From: Actinomadura barringtoniae
GTDB lineage: Bacteria > Actinomycetota > Actinomycetes > Streptosporangiales > Streptosporangiaceae
Assembly: GCF_017573505.1 (NCBI RefSeq)
Contig: NZ_JAGEOJ010000012.1
Coordinates: 62,001 to 126,000 of the forward strand
Length of the DNA stretch: 64,000 bases
Direction of reading: 5' to 3'
Part shown: piece after piece, positions 33,910 through 41,806 of the stretch
Position numbering within the stretch: the first letter of the stretch is position 1
Layout: each line of letters begins with the position of its first letter
Notes under the pieces: generated by a model
What the model was told of the DNA's origin: nothing
Databases searched by the model: none
Seen by the model: the letters and a program-made list of their open reading frames with translations, nothing else
Position numbers and translations under genes: made by a program

Positions 33910-35499
33910 TCAGAACTCGCGGATGCGCAGCCGCGAGGTGACGGTGGCGCGGCGCGGGTCGCCGGGCGGGAGCACGACGTCCAGGCGTTCCAGGGCCTCG
34001 TGGTCGGCCCGGCCCGGCTCGGTCTGCACGTAGTCCCACAGCACGCCGACGCCGCCCCGGTCGAGGATGAGGCTGCGCATGCGGACGGCGAGCTCGTCGC
34101 GTTCGGCGCGGACGCCCGGCGCGTCCGAGCGGGGCAGCAGCTCGCCGCGGCACAGCCGCACCGCGGTGAGGGCGTCGCCGTCGTCCAGCAGCCGCCGCAC
34201 CGCCAGCAGGTCCGCGTCGACCTCGCACTCCAGCCGGTACGGCTTGGCCCGCAGGACGTCGCCGAGCTGGGAGCGCAGCCGGTGGATCTCGGCGCGGATG
34301 GTGACCGGGTTGCCCTCGTCGCCGTACAGGTGCAGGGCCAGCCGGTCGCCGGTGAGGCCGCGCGGGTTCACCGCGAGCAGGGCCAGGATCTCGGCGTGGC
34401 GGAGCGTCAGCGGGATGCGGCGGCCGTCCAGCAGCGCGTACGGCTGATCGGTGCCGAGCAGCGCGAGCGTGAGCAGCGGCCGCCGTTGACGCGCGGGCGG
34501 CGGCCCGTCCGCTCCGCCCTCGGGACCGGGAAGGCCGCTCGGCCGGACCAGGAACGCCTCGCCCGCGGGCTCGGCGATGGCGAGGCGGCCGTCGGGCAGC
34601 TCGATCTCGCCGCCGGGCACCGGGGCGGGCAGCCGGTGGCCGTGCCAGTCGGCCGGGTCCCCCGCGACGATCCGGCCGGTCGCGGTGACCAGCACGCCCG
34701 GCGCACCGTGCAGGGCTCTCAGGTGCCGCTGCGAACGCTCGCGCAGCTGGTCGTCGCGGCGGTGCATGTCGTTCTCCAGGCGCGCCTCGGCGAGCCGGGC
34801 CGCGACCGCGACCAGCGCGACGGTCGCCGGGTGCAGTGCGTCGACGGTGGCGCTGACGTCGATGCAGCCGATGATCTGGCCGCTGTCGGGGTCGATGATC
34901 GGGGCTCCGGCGCACGACCAGTTGTGCAGGACGCGGGCGACGTGCTCGGCGGAGTAGACGTACTCGGGGCGGCCCGAGGCGAGCGCGGTGCCGATCCCGT
35001 TGGTGCCGATCGACCCCTCCGACCAGCAGAAGCCGTCGGTCAGCCCGACCCGGTCGGCGAGCCGCCGCACCTTGGCTGGCCCCTCGGTCCACAGCGCGTG
35101 CCCGGCCGCGTCGGTGATCACCATCAGGTGCTCGGTCTCGTCGGCGGCGTTGCGCAGCAGCCCGCGCAGCATCGGCAGGTGCGGGGCGAGGGGGTGCGCC
35201 GAGCGGGCGTCGCCCAGCACGTCGCGGTCGTAGACCAGCGGCGCCGCCTCGACCGCGGTGTCGACGCCGGCCTCCCAGGACCGGCGCCACGACTCGGAGA
35301 TCGGCGGCCGGACGCGCGGCGCGGCGGCGCGCGCGACCGCGGCGCCGCCGAACGTGGCGAGCGTGGCGCCGCCGGACGTGCCGCAGATCATGGTGTCGCC
35401 CGCGTCGTGGGCGAGCTCGTGCGCGGCGGCGAGGCGCCGGGCCGCGGCGGAGGGTTCGCGGCACGCGTGCGGCGCAGTGACGGCGGAGACCCGTCCCAT
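33910..35499 (-). CDS. GAF-domain transcriptional regulator with C-terminal winged helix
   Basis: 529-residue regulator. Residues about 50-250 hold the GAF-type sensor of AcoR-like proteins (GLLRNAADETEHLMVITDAA, SEGSIGTNGIGTALASGRPE, HNWSCAGAPIIDPDSGQIIG), but the sigma-54 AAA domain is absent; instead there is a beta-rich linker and a C-terminal winged-helix region (LTLRHAEILALLAVNPRGLT ... TIRAEIHRLRSQLGDVLRAK). Related actinobacterial proteins often sit beside aldehyde or alcohol dehydrogenase genes. ATG 35499 has GGGAG five bases upstream and is preferred over the much longer upstream frame. No obvious target gene is adjacent. Confidence 0.78.
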   Translation of the reverse strand: MGRVSAVTAPHACREPSAAARRLAAAHELAHDAGDTMICGTSGGATLATFGGAAVARAAAPRVRPPISESWRRSWEAGVDTAVEAAPLVYDRDVLGDARSAHPLAPHLPMLRGLLRNAADETEHLMVITDAAGHALWTEGPAKVRRLADRVGLTDGFCWSEGSIGTNGIGTALASGRPEYVYSAEHVARVLHNWSCAGAPIIDPDSGQIIGCIDVSATVDALHPATVALVAVAARLAEARLENDMHRRDDQLRERSQRHLRALHGAPGVLVTATGRIVAGDPADWHGHRLPAPVPGGEIELPDGRLAIAEPAGEAFLVRPSGLPGPEGGADGPPPARQRRPLLTLALLGTDQPYALLDGRRIPLTLRHAEILALLAVNPRGLTGDRLALHLYGDEGNPVTIRAEIHRLRSQLGDVLRAKPYRLECEVDADLLAVRRLLDDGDALTAVRLCRGELLPRSDAPGVRAERDELAVRMRSLILDRGGVGVLWDYVQTEPGRADHEALERLDVVLPPGDPRRATVTSRLRIREF

Positions 35500-35895
35500 C
35501 GGAACTCCCGCGATTGACAGAATCTCGGATCGGTTCCTGAGCATCGACCCATCCGTCAGGGCGCGCAACCGGTTCCGGTAAACACCGAGACCTCGGCGTT
35601 GCCACCCTTGGTGACGGTGCGACTGCAACGTGCGTGCAACGTTCCGATGGTTACCGTACGCCTCGCCGGTTGGGAGGCCGGCCTTCGTGTCGCGGCCCGT
35701 CGCTTCACGAGCCTCCGGGGAGGGAGGCCTGCGGGGCGGCGGGTCGTGGCCGTTGGTGGCCGGTGTGACCGAAGTGGCCGGAAGAGGCACTCATTCACTT
35801 AAAGAACACGCAGATGATCTGCCCCGTTTTCCTCCAGTTCGCCTAGAGTTTAGGGGGCGTCCACCGTCAAGATCCCCCAACTCCAGAGGAGCATC
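35500..35895. promoter_or_regulatory. Divergent intergenic region with a TGCAACG direct repeat
   Basis: 396 bases between the GAF regulator and the coiled-coil gene, without a credible gene. TGCAACG occurs at 35624-35630 and 35635-35641, spaced by one helical turn, about 125 bases upstream of the GAF regulator start; an operator is possible. Further right, the sequence becomes AT-richer (AGAGTTTAG near 35850) before the coiled-coil gene, where its promoter probably lies. Confidence 0.45.
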
Positions 35896-36429
35896 ATGGC
35901 CGTGTTCTCGGTTATCGTCCGCCGCGTCGCCGTCGAGGCGGAGCGTCAGCTGCGCGAGGGTGTCAAGACCCTCGCCAAGCTCGTGGACGACCGGGAACGA
36001 TCAGCCGAGCGCGAGCGCCTCCAAGCGTACGGCGAACGGCTGGCCCTCATGGAGGAAACCCTGAAAGGCCAGGACGCCGGCATGCGCGAGCTGCGCACCG
36101 AGCTCGACTCCCTGGTCACGCAGCTGAACGAGCGGCTGCTCCCCCGCCTGGACGAGCGGATGGACGACACCGAGCGCGACCTCACGGTGGTCGCGACCAC
36201 TCTCGTGCGCACCGGCAAGGACACCGCCGGCAACAGCACCCGCCTGGAGACCGTCGAGCAGCGCCTGTCGGACCTGCGCGGCAAGCTGTCGCAGATGGAG
36301 CAGCGCTCCGGGCTGTGGCGCGAGCTGCAGGGCAACATGGCCCGGCTCGGCGACGACATCGACGCGCTGCGGGGCCGTCTGGACGTTCCCGAGGCCGAGC
36401 CGCTGAGCAGCCACGAGGCCCGTCACTGA
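35896..36429 (+). CDS. Coiled-coil protein
   Basis: 177-residue soluble protein that is almost wholly helical with heptad patterns typical of a long coiled coil: REGVKTLAKLVDDRERSAER, LMEETLKGQDAGMRELRTEL, LVTQLNERLLPRLDERMDDT, STRLETVEQRLSDLRGKLSQ and LQGNMARLGDDIDALRGRLD. It has no membrane segment or enzymatic motif, so it is probably a scaffold or interaction protein. ATG 35896 follows AGAGGAGC. A set of 22-bp repeats begins right after its stop. Confidence 0.65.
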   Translation: MAVFSVIVRRVAVEAERQLREGVKTLAKLVDDRERSAERERLQAYGERLALMEETLKGQDAGMRELRTELDSLVTQLNERLLPRLDERMDDTERDLTVVATTLVRTGKDTAGNSTRLETVEQRLSDLRGKLSQMEQRSGLWRELQGNMARLGDDIDALRGRLDVPEAEPLSSHEARH

Positions 36430-36440
36430 CCTCTGCCGCT

Positions 36441-36490
36441 CGTTCGGCGGTTCTCTGCCACCCGTTCGGCGGTTCTCTGCCACCCGTTCG
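36441..36490. repeat. 22-bp tandem repeat
   Basis: Units beginning CGTTCGGCGGTTCTCTGCC start at 36441 and 36463, and a partial unit (CGTTCGGTGACC) starts at 36485. They fill the spacer between the coiled-coil gene and the SDR gene. Confidence 0.75.
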
Positions 36491-36559
36491 GTGACCTCTC
36501 CTGCCCGTTCAACCGCCTCCGAGTCCGATTCGGGTCGCCACCTGTCAGAGGATGGTGGC

Positions 36560-37264
36560 ATGACATCGAGTGCGGAGAGTTCCCATAACGCCGGCCGCGT
36601 CGTCGTGGTGGCCGGATCCGGCGGCGCGACCGGGCACGCCGTGGTGCGCCGGCTCGCCGCCGGCGGCGCCCGGGTCGTCGCGGCCGGCCGCAGCCCGCAG
36701 CAGTGGGACGACGAGCGGATCACCGGCGCGGTCGTCGACCTGCTGGACTCCGGCGCCACCCGCGCCTTCGCGGACGGCGTCATCGCCGAGCACGGGCGGG
36801 TGGACGGGCTGATCCAGCTCGTCGGCGGCTGGCGCGGCGGCAAGACCTTCGGCGACACCGACCTGGCCGACTGGGACTTCCTGCACGGCCAGATCGTCCG
36901 CACGCTGCAGCACACCACGCTGGCCTTCCACGAGGAGCTGCGGCGCAGCCCGGACGGCCGGTTCACGATCGTGTCGCAGCACGCGGCGCAGCACCCGGCG
37001 CAGGGCGTGGCGGCGTACGCGACCGCCAAGGCCGCGGCGGAGGCGTGGACGCTCGCGCTCGCCGACTCGTTCGCCGGCACGGACGCGGCCGCCGCCATCC
37101 TGGTGGTGAAGGCGCTGCTCACCGACGCCATGCGCGCCGAGCACCCGGACAAGGCCTACCCCGGCTTCACGCACGTCGACGATCTCGCCGAGGCCATCGC
37201 CGACCTCTGGAACCGACCCGCGCAAGAACTGAACGGAACCCGTCTTGACCTCTCCCAGCACTGA
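36560..37264 (+). CDS. SDR-family oxidoreductase (atypical)
   Basis: 234-residue SDR-fold protein. The nucleotide-binding loop is VVVAGSGGATGHAVVRRLAA, and a YATAKAA segment preserves the Tyr-x3-Lys pair, but the usual NAG is replaced by QLVGG (LIQLVGGWRGGKTFGDTD), so catalysis may be altered. ATG 36560 follows an AGAGGATGG stretch. The gene overlaps the start of the threonine aldolase gene by 20 bases, which suggests one transcript. Its substrate is unknown. Confidence 0.75.
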   Translation: MTSSAESSHNAGRVVVVAGSGGATGHAVVRRLAAGGARVVAAGRSPQQWDDERITGAVVDLLDSGATRAFADGVIAEHGRVDGLIQLVGGWRGGKTFGDTDLADWDFLHGQIVRTLQHTTLAFHEELRRSPDGRFTIVSQHAAQHPAQGVAAYATAKAAAEAWTLALADSFAGTDAAAAILVVKALLTDAMRAEHPDKAYPGFTHVDDLAEAIADLWNRPAQELNGTRLDLSQH

Positions 37265-38297
37265 ACCCGCCTCCCGCACGTTCGCCAGCGACAACCGTTC
37301 GGGCATCCACCCGGAGATCCTCGCCGCCATCGCCGCCGCCAACGAGGGCCACGCCACCGGCTACGGCGACGACGCCTGGACCGCGCGCCTGACCGAGGTC
37401 ATGAGGCGGCACTTCGGCGAGCAGGCCGAGACGTTCCCGGTCTTCAACGGGTCGGGCGCGAACGTGGTGTCCCTGCAGGCGATGGCCGACCGCTGGAGCG
37501 CGGTCGTGTGCGCCGAGTCCGCGCACATCAACATGGACGAGGGCGGCGCGCCGGAGAAGGTCGCCGGCCTGAAGCTGATCACGGCGCCGGTGCCGGACGG
37601 CAAGCTGACGCCCGAGCTCGTGGACCGGCTCGCGTGGGGCATCGGCGACCAGCAGCACGCCCAGCCCAAGATCGTGTCGATCACGCAGAGCACCGAGATG
37701 GGGACCGTCTACACCGCCGCCGAGATCGCGGCGATCGCGGCGGCGGCGCATGAACGCGACCTCTACCTGCACGTGGACGGCGCTCGCCTGGCCAACGCCG
37801 CCGCCTCGCTCGGCGCGCCGCTGCGCGAGTTCACCACCGACGCGGGCGTGGACGTCCTGTCGTTCGGCGGCACCAAGAACGGGCTCATGCTCGGCGAGGC
37901 GGTCGTCGTGCTGAACCCCGACGCCGTCCGCGGCGTTCTCTACCTGCGCAAGGGAGCGATGCAGCTGGCGTCCAAGATGCGCTTCCTGTCGGCGCAGCTG
38001 ATCGCGCTGCTCGAGGGCGACCTGTGGCTGCGGAACGCCACGCACTCCAACGCGATGGCGCGGCGGCTGGCGGACGCGGTGCGCGACCTGCCCGGCGTCC
38101 GGATCACCCAGCCGGTGGAGGCGAACGCGATCTTCGCGATCATCCCGAAGGACGTGGCCGAGCGGGTGCGCAAGCGCTACCCGTTCTACACCTGGGACGC
38201 GGGCGCGGGCGAAGTACGTTGGGTCTGCTCGTTCGACACCACCGAGGACGACGTCGCCGCCTTCGCCGCCACCCTGGCCGACGAGCTGACCGCCTGA
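37245..38297 (+). CDS. ltaE: Low-specificity L-threonine aldolase
   Basis: 350-residue PLP-dependent beta-eliminating lyase of the threonine aldolase group, cleaving L-threonine or beta-hydroxy amino acids to glycine and an aldehyde. It has FASDNRSGIHPEIL at the start, HVDGARLANAAASLG, and the PLP lysine (Lys211) in SFGGTKNGLM. Start is TTG 37245 with GGAA upstream, 20 bases inside the SDR gene, so the genes are coupled. Similar enzymes also occur in amino sugar or antibiotic pathways, but nothing here points to one. Confidence 0.85.
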   Translation: MTSPSTEPASRTFASDNRSGIHPEILAAIAAANEGHATGYGDDAWTARLTEVMRRHFGEQAETFPVFNGSGANVVSLQAMADRWSAVVCAESAHINMDEGGAPEKVAGLKLITAPVPDGKLTPELVDRLAWGIGDQQHAQPKIVSITQSTEMGTVYTAAEIAAIAAAAHERDLYLHVDGARLANAAASLGAPLREFTTDAGVDVLSFGGTKNGLMLGEAVVVLNPDAVRGVLYLRKGAMQLASKMRFLSAQLIALLEGDLWLRNATHSNAMARRLADAVRDLPGVRITQPVEANAIFAIIPKDVAERVRKRYPFYTWDAGAGEVRWVCSFDTTEDDVAAFAATLADELTA

Positions 38298-38310
38298 GCC
38301 TCGGATGAAG

Positions 38311-38382
38311 GTTCGACACTCACCTAGATGCACACCCAAGCGATCGCTTGTTCAAACGGTGCGGCTATGGTGGGTGTCGAAC
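38311..38382. promoter_or_regulatory. Nested palindromes upstream of the thiolase/SCP-x gene
   Basis: A perfect 14-bp palindrome CAAGCGATCGCTTG (38337-38350) lies inside a 14-bp inverted repeat, GTTCGACACTCACC (38311-38324) and GGTGGGTGTCGAAC (38369-38382), with one mismatch. The centres are only three bases apart. The inner site resembles TetR-family operators that control lipid metabolism genes; no such regulator is adjacent. Confidence 0.55.
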
Positions 38383-38408
38383 TGGATTCGGTACTGGAGG
38401 CGAGCCTG

Positions 38409-39599
38409 ATGGCCAACCGCACCTTCGTCGTCGGCGTGGGCATGACCAAGTTCGAGAAGCCGGGCTCCCGCGAGTGGGACTACCCCGACATGGCCAAGGA
38501 GGCCGTCGGCAAGGCCCTGGAGGACGCGGGCGTCGCCTACGACAAGGTCGAACAGGCCTACGCGGGCTCGATGTACGGGGCGATGGGCCAGCGCGCCCTC
38601 TACGAGACCGGGATGACCGGCATCCCGGTGATGACGGTCGCCAACGCGTGCGCCACCGGGTCGAGCGCGCTGTTCATGGCGCGGCAGTCGGTGAAGGGCG
38701 GCCTGGCCGACTGCGTGCTCGCGCTCGGCATGGAGAAGATGCAGAAGGGCTCGCTCGGCGCGGGCGTCGGCAAGTCGAAGGTCACCATCATCGACCACCA
38801 CCTGAACTCGATGGTCGCCGGGCGCGAGTGGGAGATGGACAAGGCCCCGATGCCGCAGATGTTCGGCAACGCCGGCCGCGAGCACATGGAGAAGTACGGC
38901 TCGACGCCCGAGCACTACGCGTGGATCGGCTGGAAGAACCACAAGCACTCGGTGAACAACCCGTACGCGCAGTTCCAGCAGGAGTACTCGCTGGACGACG
39001 TCAAGAACGCCACGATGATCTTCGACCCGCTGACCAAGCTGCAGTGCTCCCCCACCTCCGACGGCGCCGCCGCGGCGCTGGTCGTGAGCGAGCGGTTCGT
39101 GGACGAGAACGACCTGTGGGGCCAGGCCATCGAGATCGCCGGTCACCACATCGCGACCGACACCCCCGACAGCTTCGAGGACCACTCCTCGATCCAGGTC
39201 GTCGGCTTCGGCGTCTCGCAGCGCGCCGCCAAGAAGGCGATGGACGAGGCGCAGATCTCGATCGACGACGTGGACGTGATCGAGCTGCACGACTGCTTCA
39301 GCGCGAACGAGCTCATCACCTACGAGGCGCTCGGGCTGGCCGAGGTCGGCGAGGGCCACAAGCTGGTCGACGAGCAGGCCACCACGTACGGCGGCAAGGT
39401 CGTGGTCAACCCGTCCGGCGGGCTCATCTCCAAGGGCCACCCGCTCGGCGCCACCGGCATCGCGCAGTGCGCGGAGCTGACCTGGCAGCTGCGCGGCAAG
39501 GCCGATGCCCGCCAGGTCGAGGGCGCGCGCGTAGCGCTCCAGCACAACATCGGCCTCGGCAGCGCGTGCGCGGTGGCCGTCTACAAGCCCGCGTCGTAG
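38409..39599 (+). CDS. Thiolase-family lipid-transfer protein (SCP-x/acetyl-CoA acetyltransferase-like)
   Basis: 396-residue thiolase-fold protein of the nonspecific lipid-transfer/SCP-x branch. The nucleophile Cys81 is in VANACATGSSA, VIELHDCFSANELITYEALG carries the branch-typical histidine/cysteine, and GGLISKGHPLGATGIAQ is the glycine-rich His loop. Such enzymes thiolytically cleave branched or sterol-side-chain acyl-CoAs in actinomycetes. ATG 38409 has GGAGGCG upstream and is preferred to the longer frame from 38328. It follows threonine aldolase by about 110 bases and has its own probable operator. Confidence 0.85.
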   Translation: MANRTFVVGVGMTKFEKPGSREWDYPDMAKEAVGKALEDAGVAYDKVEQAYAGSMYGAMGQRALYETGMTGIPVMTVANACATGSSALFMARQSVKGGLADCVLALGMEKMQKGSLGAGVGKSKVTIIDHHLNSMVAGREWEMDKAPMPQMFGNAGREHMEKYGSTPEHYAWIGWKNHKHSVNNPYAQFQQEYSLDDVKNATMIFDPLTKLQCSPTSDGAAAALVVSERFVDENDLWGQAIEIAGHHIATDTPDSFEDHSSIQVVGFGVSQRAAKKAMDEAQISIDDVDVIELHDCFSANELITYEALGLAEVGEGHKLVDEQATTYGGKVVVNPSGGLISKGHPLGATGIAQCAELTWQLRGKADARQVEGARVALQHNIGLGSACAVAVYKPAS

Positions 39600-39603
39600 C
39601 CGG

Positions 39604-39678
39604 GTAGACCGTAAACCCATAGGTCGTAACCCCATAGGTCGTAACCCCATAGGCCGTAACCCCATAGGTCGTAGCCGC
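39604..39678. repeat. 15-bp tandem repeat array (5 units)
   Basis: Units start at 39604, 39619, 39634, 39649 and 39664, the consensus being ATAGGTCGTAACCCC. Units 2 and 3 are identical. The array begins four bases after the thiolase stop and has the same period as the array at 19525-19599, but a different sequence. Confidence 0.85.
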
Positions 39679-39813
39679 GTAGAAGGCTCCGGATCGCCGC
39701 GGCACGGCGGTGTCCGGGACGGACGGAGCGGGCATCACTGAGGACATGAGACAAAGATTGACTTTCGTCTCATGATCCCTACTCTGGTAAGCGACGGTTT
39801 ACCTGGAGGTGCG

Positions 39814-40701
39814 ATGTCCGCTCCGTCCGCACGCGCGGCCGCCACGGCGACGATCGAGCCCGGCTCCCTGCTCTGGCGCTACGCCAGTGACCTGCGCTCG
39901 CTGATGCCGGGCGCGGCCGCCGGGCTGATGCAGTTGCTGCACCCCGGCATCGGCGCGGGCGTGGCCGAGCACTCGGCGTTCTTCGACGCGCCGTTCGACC
40001 GCATCTACCGTTCGGTGCCGCAGATCTGGGCGACGATCCTGACGCCGGAGGCCGCCGCGGGCGACCGCGGTCGCGGCATCCGCGACCTGCACCGCGGCAT
40101 CGGCGGCGTGGACGAGCACGACCGCCGCTACCACGCACTGGAGCCCGAGACGTTCTGGTGGGCGCACGCGACGTTCACCTGGGAGATCTTCAGGGCGGCC
40201 GAGCTGTTCCATCCGCGCCGCCTCACCGCCGAGGACCACGAGCTGCTGTACGCCGAGACCGTCACCTGGTACTCGCGCTACGGCGTCAGCATGCGCCCGG
40301 TCCCGGCCGACTACGCCGCGTTCCAGAGCAAGTTCTGGCACATCTGCACCAAGGAGCTGGAGCTGACCCCGGCGGCGGCGCGCGCCCTGGACATCGCCAA
40401 GAGCGGGTCGGACACGATCTCGATGATCCCGTTCCGCAGCGCCATGCTCGACAAGGCGAGCAAGTTCGTCGCCGAGAAGCCGATGCGCTTCATCACCTTC
40501 GGCTGCATGCCCGCGATCGTCCGCGAGCGGTTCGACATCCCCTGGTCGCCCGCCGACCAGGTGCGCTTCTCGGCGATGGCCATGGCGTACCGGCAGGGCT
40601 ACCGCATGATGCCGACGCGCATCAACCACTGGACGCTGCGCAGCACGCTCCGCTACATCGGCTCGCAGACCCGCGACCAGCGTTTCCAGCCCGCCGCCTG
40701 A
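39814..40701 (+). CDS. MpaB-like oxygenase/peroxidase (DUF2236)
   Basis: 295-residue protein of the MpaB/rubber-oxygenase (DUF2236) family, whose characterised members use haem for oxygenation or dealkylation. Family motifs visible are LLHPGIGAGVAEHSAFFDAP near residues 42-61, DEHDRRYHALEPETFWWAHA (conserved histidines), and YSRYGVSMRPVPADYAAF. ATG 39814 has TGGAGGTG upstream. A likely promoter is TTGACT (39755-39760) with TACTCT 16 bases further. Substrate unknown; neighbours are hydrolase and lipid-metabolism genes. Confidence 0.8.
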   Translation: MSAPSARAAATATIEPGSLLWRYASDLRSLMPGAAAGLMQLLHPGIGAGVAEHSAFFDAPFDRIYRSVPQIWATILTPEAAAGDRGRGIRDLHRGIGGVDEHDRRYHALEPETFWWAHATFTWEIFRAAELFHPRRLTAEDHELLYAETVTWYSRYGVSMRPVPADYAAFQSKFWHICTKELELTPAAARALDIAKSGSDTISMIPFRSAMLDKASKFVAEKPMRFITFGCMPAIVRERFDIPWSPADQVRFSAMAMAYRQGYRMMPTRINHWTLRSTLRYIGSQTRDQRFQPAA

Positions 40702-40829
40702 GCGGTCTCCTGTTCGACTGACGGGCCGGCCACAAGACCGTGACCCCGCCCTGAATCTGCTATGACCTGCATTGACTACGGAGAGTCACTCTCTGAAAAT
40801 GGGTCGTAACAGCATCGAAGGAGGCTCCG

Positions 40830-41081
40830 ATGACCATCTCCGTCGCGGCCTCTTCCATCTTCCTGGCTGGGCGCGATGCCGAGCCGGGGGCCCCGCCGCC
40901 GGCACCGGCACCGGCGTCCAGACCGGAGCCGGCGGCGGGCTCATGCCTCATCAGCGACCGGCTCCTGCTCTTTACTGGCCGGCTTGTCGGCAACCCCCTC
41001 GAACCGGCGACGGCGGCGTCGGCCCGCAATGGTGTGCTCGGGCACGACGCCGCCGTCGTCTCGGTGACGGCCGCCCCATGA
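40830..41081 (+). CDS. Small hypothetical protein, coupled to a hydrolase gene
   Basis: 83-residue frame with an excellent ribosome site (AAGGAGG) before ATG 40830 and a stop that overlaps the ATG of the hydrolase gene (ATGA), both arguing that it is translated. The product has a hydrophobic start (ISVAASSIFLAG) and a Pro/Ala-rich middle; no family is recognised. It may be a leader peptide allowing coupling, or a small partner protein. A GAGAGTCACTCTC near-palindrome (40781-40793) lies just upstream and could be an operator. TTGACT (40772-40777) is a candidate -35. Confidence 0.5.
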   Translation: MTISVAASSIFLAGRDAEPGAPPPAPAPASRPEPAAGSCLISDRLLLFTGRLVGNPLEPATAASARNGVLGHDAAVVSVTAAP

Positions 41082-41773
41082 AGCTCCACGTACGGGCATG
41101 GGGCGAGGGCGAGCGCGTGGTGGTCCTCATCCATGGAACGGCCACCGACTCGCGTACCTGGCACCGCGTCGCACCGCGCATCGCGTCATCGGGGCATCGC
41201 GTCGTAGCCGTGGACCTGCGCGGCCACGGCCTCAGCCCGCGCGGCGACTACAGCCTGCGCGCGCTGGCCGACGACCTCGTCGAGGCGCTGCCTTCGCGGC
41301 CGGAGGTCGTGCTCGGGCATTCGATGGGCGGCGCTCTGCTTGCCCTGGCGGTCGAGGCCCTGCGCCCGCAGCGCGCCGTCTACGCCGAGCCGTACTGGAA
41401 CGTCAGAGCCGTCACGGCCCCACCGGCGATGGACGGCTTCCAGCGCTTCAAGCGGATGACCGCCGAGCAGATCGCCTCGCACAATCCGCGCTGGTCCGCC
41501 GACGACGTTCAGGCGGAACTGGCCGCGCGCGCCTGCTGGGACCCGCGCAGCCTCGCGGACCTACTGAAGTACGACATGCCCGCGCCGCCCACCCGGCGGG
41601 ACGGCTCAGACGTCGTTCTCCTCGCAGAACGCCCGATGGTGCCGCTCGATGTCGATGCCCTGCGCGAGAACGGTTATGAGGTCACGACCATCCCTAACGC
41701 GGGGCACAACCTCTACCACGACAACCTGCCCTGCTTCCTGGACGCGCTCACCCCCGTACTGCGCGCCCTCTGA
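41078..41773 (+). CDS. Alpha/beta hydrolase
   Basis: 231-residue alpha/beta-hydrolase. Catalytic Ser is in VLGHSMGGALL, the oxyanion motif is LIHGTATDSRTW, and the His is in IPNAGHNLYHDN; the acid is probably the Asp in LAERPMVPLDVDAL. ATG 41078 overlaps the stop of an 83-residue frame (ATGA). The frame is open further upstream to 40772, but the earlier part is a shadow of that small gene. The gene is convergent with the substrate-binding protein gene 34 bases away. Substrate unknown. Confidence 0.85.
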   Translation: MKLHVRAWGEGERVVVLIHGTATDSRTWHRVAPRIASSGHRVVAVDLRGHGLSPRGDYSLRALADDLVEALPSRPEVVLGHSMGGALLALAVEALRPQRAVYAEPYWNVRAVTAPPAMDGFQRFKRMTAEQIASHNPRWSADDVQAELAARACWDPRSLADLLKYDMPAPPTRRDGSDVVLLAERPMVPLDVDALRENGYEVTTIPNAGHNLYHDNLPCFLDALTPVLRAL

Positions 41774-41806
41774 GCTGTACTGCCTGAGCTCTGAGATTTT
41801 CCGCCA

